DNA from: UBA652 sp964598235
Lineage (GTDB): Bacteria; Pseudomonadota; Gammaproteobacteria; Nitrosococcales; Methylophagaceae
Direction of reading: 5' to 3'
DNA length: 16,505 nucleotides
NCBI GenBank assembly: GCA_964598235.1
Contig: CAZRAY010000040.1
Coordinates: 1-16,505 of the forward strand
In this document: positions 14,943 to 16,505 of the stretch, piece after piece
How positions within the stretch are numbered: the stretch's first letter is position 1
Layout: each line of letters opens with the position of its first letter
Made by a program: the position numbers and the translations under genes
Notes under the pieces: model-generated
The model's input: only the letters and a program-made list of their open reading frames with translations
Databases searched by the model: none
What the model was told of the DNA's origin: nothing

Positions 14943-15869
14943 ATGAAACCTAATACGCTTACCTTTGTTTTTTCTTTTTTATGGCTCTTTGCTTGTAACT
15001 TACAGGCTAATGATGATCTCATTCTAGAGCTCCCTATCACCCTTCTTTCTGGCGAAACGATTACGCTCAGTCAATATAAAAATGATAAGCCGATCTATCT
15101 CAAATTTTGGGCAACATGGTGTCAGCCCTGTATGGCAGAAATGCCACATTTACAGCAATCTTACGAACAATTCGGCGACAAAATTCAGTTCATTGCCATT
15201 AATTTAGATGTGAATGATGATGCGGAGGCTGTCGAAACCGTAAAACAAACATTCGGACTCACCATGCCTATTGCCGTCGACGCCTCTGGCGCCTTATCGC
15301 AAGCTGTTGACTTGGTTGGTACGCCCTTTCATGTTCTGATCGATCGGGATGGCGATATTGTTCACACAGGCCATGAAGCTTCCGGCGAATTAGATAAAAA
15401 GCTCACCTTGCTCTCTGCCGCCGCACCTGCTGACCTACCCAATATCACGCTTTCTAGTGAAAGCAGTAATCCCATTACCTTAATAGGCGATTCAAAGGAA
15501 ACAACGGCTTTGCTCTTTGTCGCTACATGGTGCGATGATTACTTTGAAACCTCCCGCCCCGCTATGAGCCAGAATTGTATCCAGGCCCAACAAACGGTCA
15601 ACATGCTTTCTCAACGCTTTTCAGATATTAACTGGATCGGCATTATTTCTAGGTTGTGGACTGGCGATGCGGAAATGGCCGCTTACCAAGAAAAATATAA
15701 TGTGCCTTATCCTCTGCAAATCGATAGCACCAATGATGCTTTTTTCGGCTATGGCATCAAGGATTTTCCTACCTTATTGCTGATTAAAGAAGGCAAAGAA
15801 GTCTTGCGCGTAGATAACTTTGAAAATGCAGCGGCGCTCTCAACTAAATTACAATCTTATATTGAATAA
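14943..15869 (+). CDS. Periplasmic protein with two thioredoxin-fold domains (TlpA/ResA-like)
   Basis: The 308-residue protein starts with a signal peptide (residues 1-22, ending LQA; LFAC at 15-18 is a possible but weak lipobox). Domain 1 (about 26-157) is a TlpA/ResA-type thioredoxin, with LKFWATWCQPCMAEMP giving active-site Cys60-Cys63 and VGTPFHVLIDRDG giving the cis-proline Pro128. Such proteins act as thiol-disulfide reductants or oxidants in the periplasm, for example in cytochrome c maturation. Domain 2 (about 168-308) repeats the fold: ALLFVATWCDDYFETS, then DFPTLLLIKEGKEVLRV with a second cis-proline. Its site reads C-D-D-Y, so only Cys197 remains, and Cys212 is the nearest other cysteine. 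The second unit could be a substrate-binding or mixed-disulfide domain. The gap before it is 80 bp. No cytochrome-maturation genes are present. Confidence 0.88.
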   Translation: MKPNTLTFVFSFLWLFACNLQANDDLILELPITLLSGETITLSQYKNDKPIYLKFWATWCQPCMAEMPHLQQSYEQFGDKIQFIAINLDVNDDAEAVETVKQTFGLTMPIAVDASGALSQAVDLVGTPFHVLIDRDGDIVHTGHEASGELDKKLTLLSAAAPADLPNITLSSESSNPITLIGDSKETTALLFVATWCDDYFETSRPAMSQNCIQAQQTVNMLSQRFSDINWIGIISRLWTGDAEMAAYQEKYNVPYPLQIDSTNDAFFGYGIKDFPTLLLIKEGKEVLRVDNFENAAALSTKLQSYIE

Positions 15870-15889
15870 AACCAAGGTGCCGCTATACT
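15862..15889 (+). promoter_or_regulatory. Candidate promoter directly at the YcxB-like start codon
   Basis: TTGAAT (15862-15867) and TATACT (15884-15889) are 16 bases apart. The ATG at 15897 is only seven bases after the -10 box, so a transcript from here would begin at or next to the start codon and be leaderless. No Shine-Dalgarno precedes the ATG (TTGGCCTC). The -35 lies within the end of the preceding gene. Confidence 0.35.
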
Positions 15890-15896
15890 TGGCCTC

Positions 15897-16415
15897 ATGG
15901 AAATATCTTTACAATTAGAGCTTGCGGACTGGCAGCGCTTTCAAAAACATGTCGAGAGAAAACTCTCCATATCGAATAGAGCGTCCATTAATAACCCTTT
16001 TATCTCAGGCATTTTCTGGATAAGCTTTGGTGCGCTTGCAATGATGTTGTATCGCCGTATTGATGTTTTTCACGCGCCTACCGCTATTTTTGTGAGTCTG
16101 TTTTTTATCTTATTTATCGTTCTTTTTATTTCCAACTTAGTGAATATGAAGAAAAAACTTTCTCCTTTAGAATCGGGAGTTTTTATCGGTCGACATAGCT
16201 TCACTTTTAATGAAGCTGGATTCATTGCCATCGGCAAGGACTACGAAACCAAGCATGATTGGTCAATCATTAAAAAAGTTGATCGTGGCAATGGTCTTAT
16301 CCTGCTGTATCTAGATTCATATTATGCCTATATTTTTCCTGAAGAAAAGCTCGCAGACCCCGACGCGTTTTATGACTACATCACCGTGCAACATTTAAGG
16401 GTGCATCCATCATGA
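15897..16415 (+). CDS. YcxB-like membrane protein
   Basis: The 172-residue protein has a soluble N-terminal part, two membrane helices (about 36-53 and 64-82), and a C-terminal domain. The latter reads HSFTFNEAGFIAIGKDYETK followed by HDWSIIKKVDRGNGLILLYLDSYYAYIFP. This layout of two helices, then a beta-rich domain with a W.xI.KV and a Y.hIFP motif, is that of YcxB-like proteins as I recall them. The family has no proven function. The C-terminal domain probably lies in the cytoplasm. The ATG at 15897 has no Shine-Dalgarno, but a candidate -10 box seven bases upstream would allow a leaderless start. Its TGA overlaps the ATG of the YaiI gene in ATGA, so the two are coupled. Assignment to the family is by pattern, without a search. 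Confidence 0.7.
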   Translation: MEISLQLELADWQRFQKHVERKLSISNRASINNPFISGIFWISFGALAMMLYRRIDVFHAPTAIFVSLFFILFIVLFISNLVNMKKKLSPLESGVFIGRHSFTFNEAGFIAIGKDYETKHDWSIIKKVDRGNGLILLYLDSYYAYIFPEEKLADPDAFYDYITVQHLRVHPS

Positions 16416-16505
16416 AAATATGGGTTGATGCCGATGCCTGCCCAGGGGTGATTAAAGAGATTTTATTCCGCGTCGCAGAGCGTACAAAATTACAGATGAC
16501 CTTGG
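16412..16505 (+). CDS. yaiI: YaiI/YqxD family protein (DUF188, UPF0178), 3' end cut by the window edge
   Basis: Only the first 31 residues are inside the window: MKIWVDADACPGVIKEILFR and then VAERTKLQMTL. The opening is nearly that of E. coli YaiI (MTIWVDADACPNVIKEIL), and the VDADACP motif is diagnostic of the UPF0178 family. The two acidic residues in DAD suggest a PIN-like nuclease fold, which is an inference and not a proven activity. Normal length is about 150 residues, so some four fifths are missing. The ATG overlaps the stop of the YcxB-like gene by four bases (ATGA), without a separate Shine-Dalgarno, showing translational coupling. Confidence 0.9.
   Translation, partial: MKIWVDADACPGVIKEILFRVAERTKLQMTL

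Noticed and set aside
1..16505. CRISPR arrays, tRNA/rRNA genes, insertion sequences, toxin-antitoxin pairs or a defence island
   Set aside because: Reading both strands I saw no direct-repeat array, no cloverleaf-like or rRNA sequence, no transposase or integrase motif, and no recognisable toxin or defence protein among the supported genes.

Overview
The window looks like chromosome of a gammaproteobacterium of moderate GC. All recognisable proteins are of proteobacterial type, and several belong to families I know mainly from Gammaproteobacteria (VF530, YehS/DUF1456, YaiI, DUF2288). The minus-strand order gltB-gltD-(orf)-hemE resembles the gltB-gltD-hemE order I recall from Pseudomonas. I cannot place it to genus. 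There are no tRNA or rRNA genes, no CRISPR array, no transposase and no phage genes. Most of the window is housekeeping sequence with accessory envelope genes on the right.

Left half, minus strand (1-7737), reading leftward: gltB and gltD (the two subunits of NADPH glutamate synthase, 22 bp apart), a small four-helix membrane protein of unknown function, hemE (uroporphyrinogen decarboxylase, GTG start), and the cut 5' part of a small membrane protein. The gltB leader holds a perfect 9-bp dyad and a TATAAT box.

A divergent region (about 7738-7959) separates this from the plus-strand genes. First come purE and purK, the two-enzyme route from AIR to CAIR in purine synthesis. A dispersed-type imperfect palindrome of the GTCATTCCGA...GGAATCTT kind lies between them. 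purK is followed, 2 bp away, by an 84-residue protein with two near-identical membrane helices, then a DUF2288 protein.

Next is a 306-bp AT-rich gap with the best promoter in the window (TTGAAA-17-TATAAT), an inverted repeat over the predicted transcription start, and a hairpin that would bury the Shine-Dalgarno of the next gene. That gene encodes a secreted protein with a C-terminal VPTL + helix + Arg/Lys tail, an IPTL-CTERM/exosortase-type sorting signal.

The right third (11348-16505, all plus strand) is a tightly packed run: a VF530-family protein, a lipoprotein with an internal duplication (overlapping GTGA), YehS/DUF1456, a compact PBP4-type DD-peptidase (16-bp overlap), two small unknown envelope proteins, a periplasmic protein with two thioredoxin folds of which the second has lost one active-site cysteine, a YcxB-like membrane protein, and the start of YaiI (ATGA overlap). 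The common thread is the cell envelope, but the genes do not form a recognisable pathway. I see no complete new defence or mobile system. The most interesting items are the regulated-looking leader of the VPTL-CTERM gene, the duplicated lipoprotein, and the asymmetric double thioredoxin.
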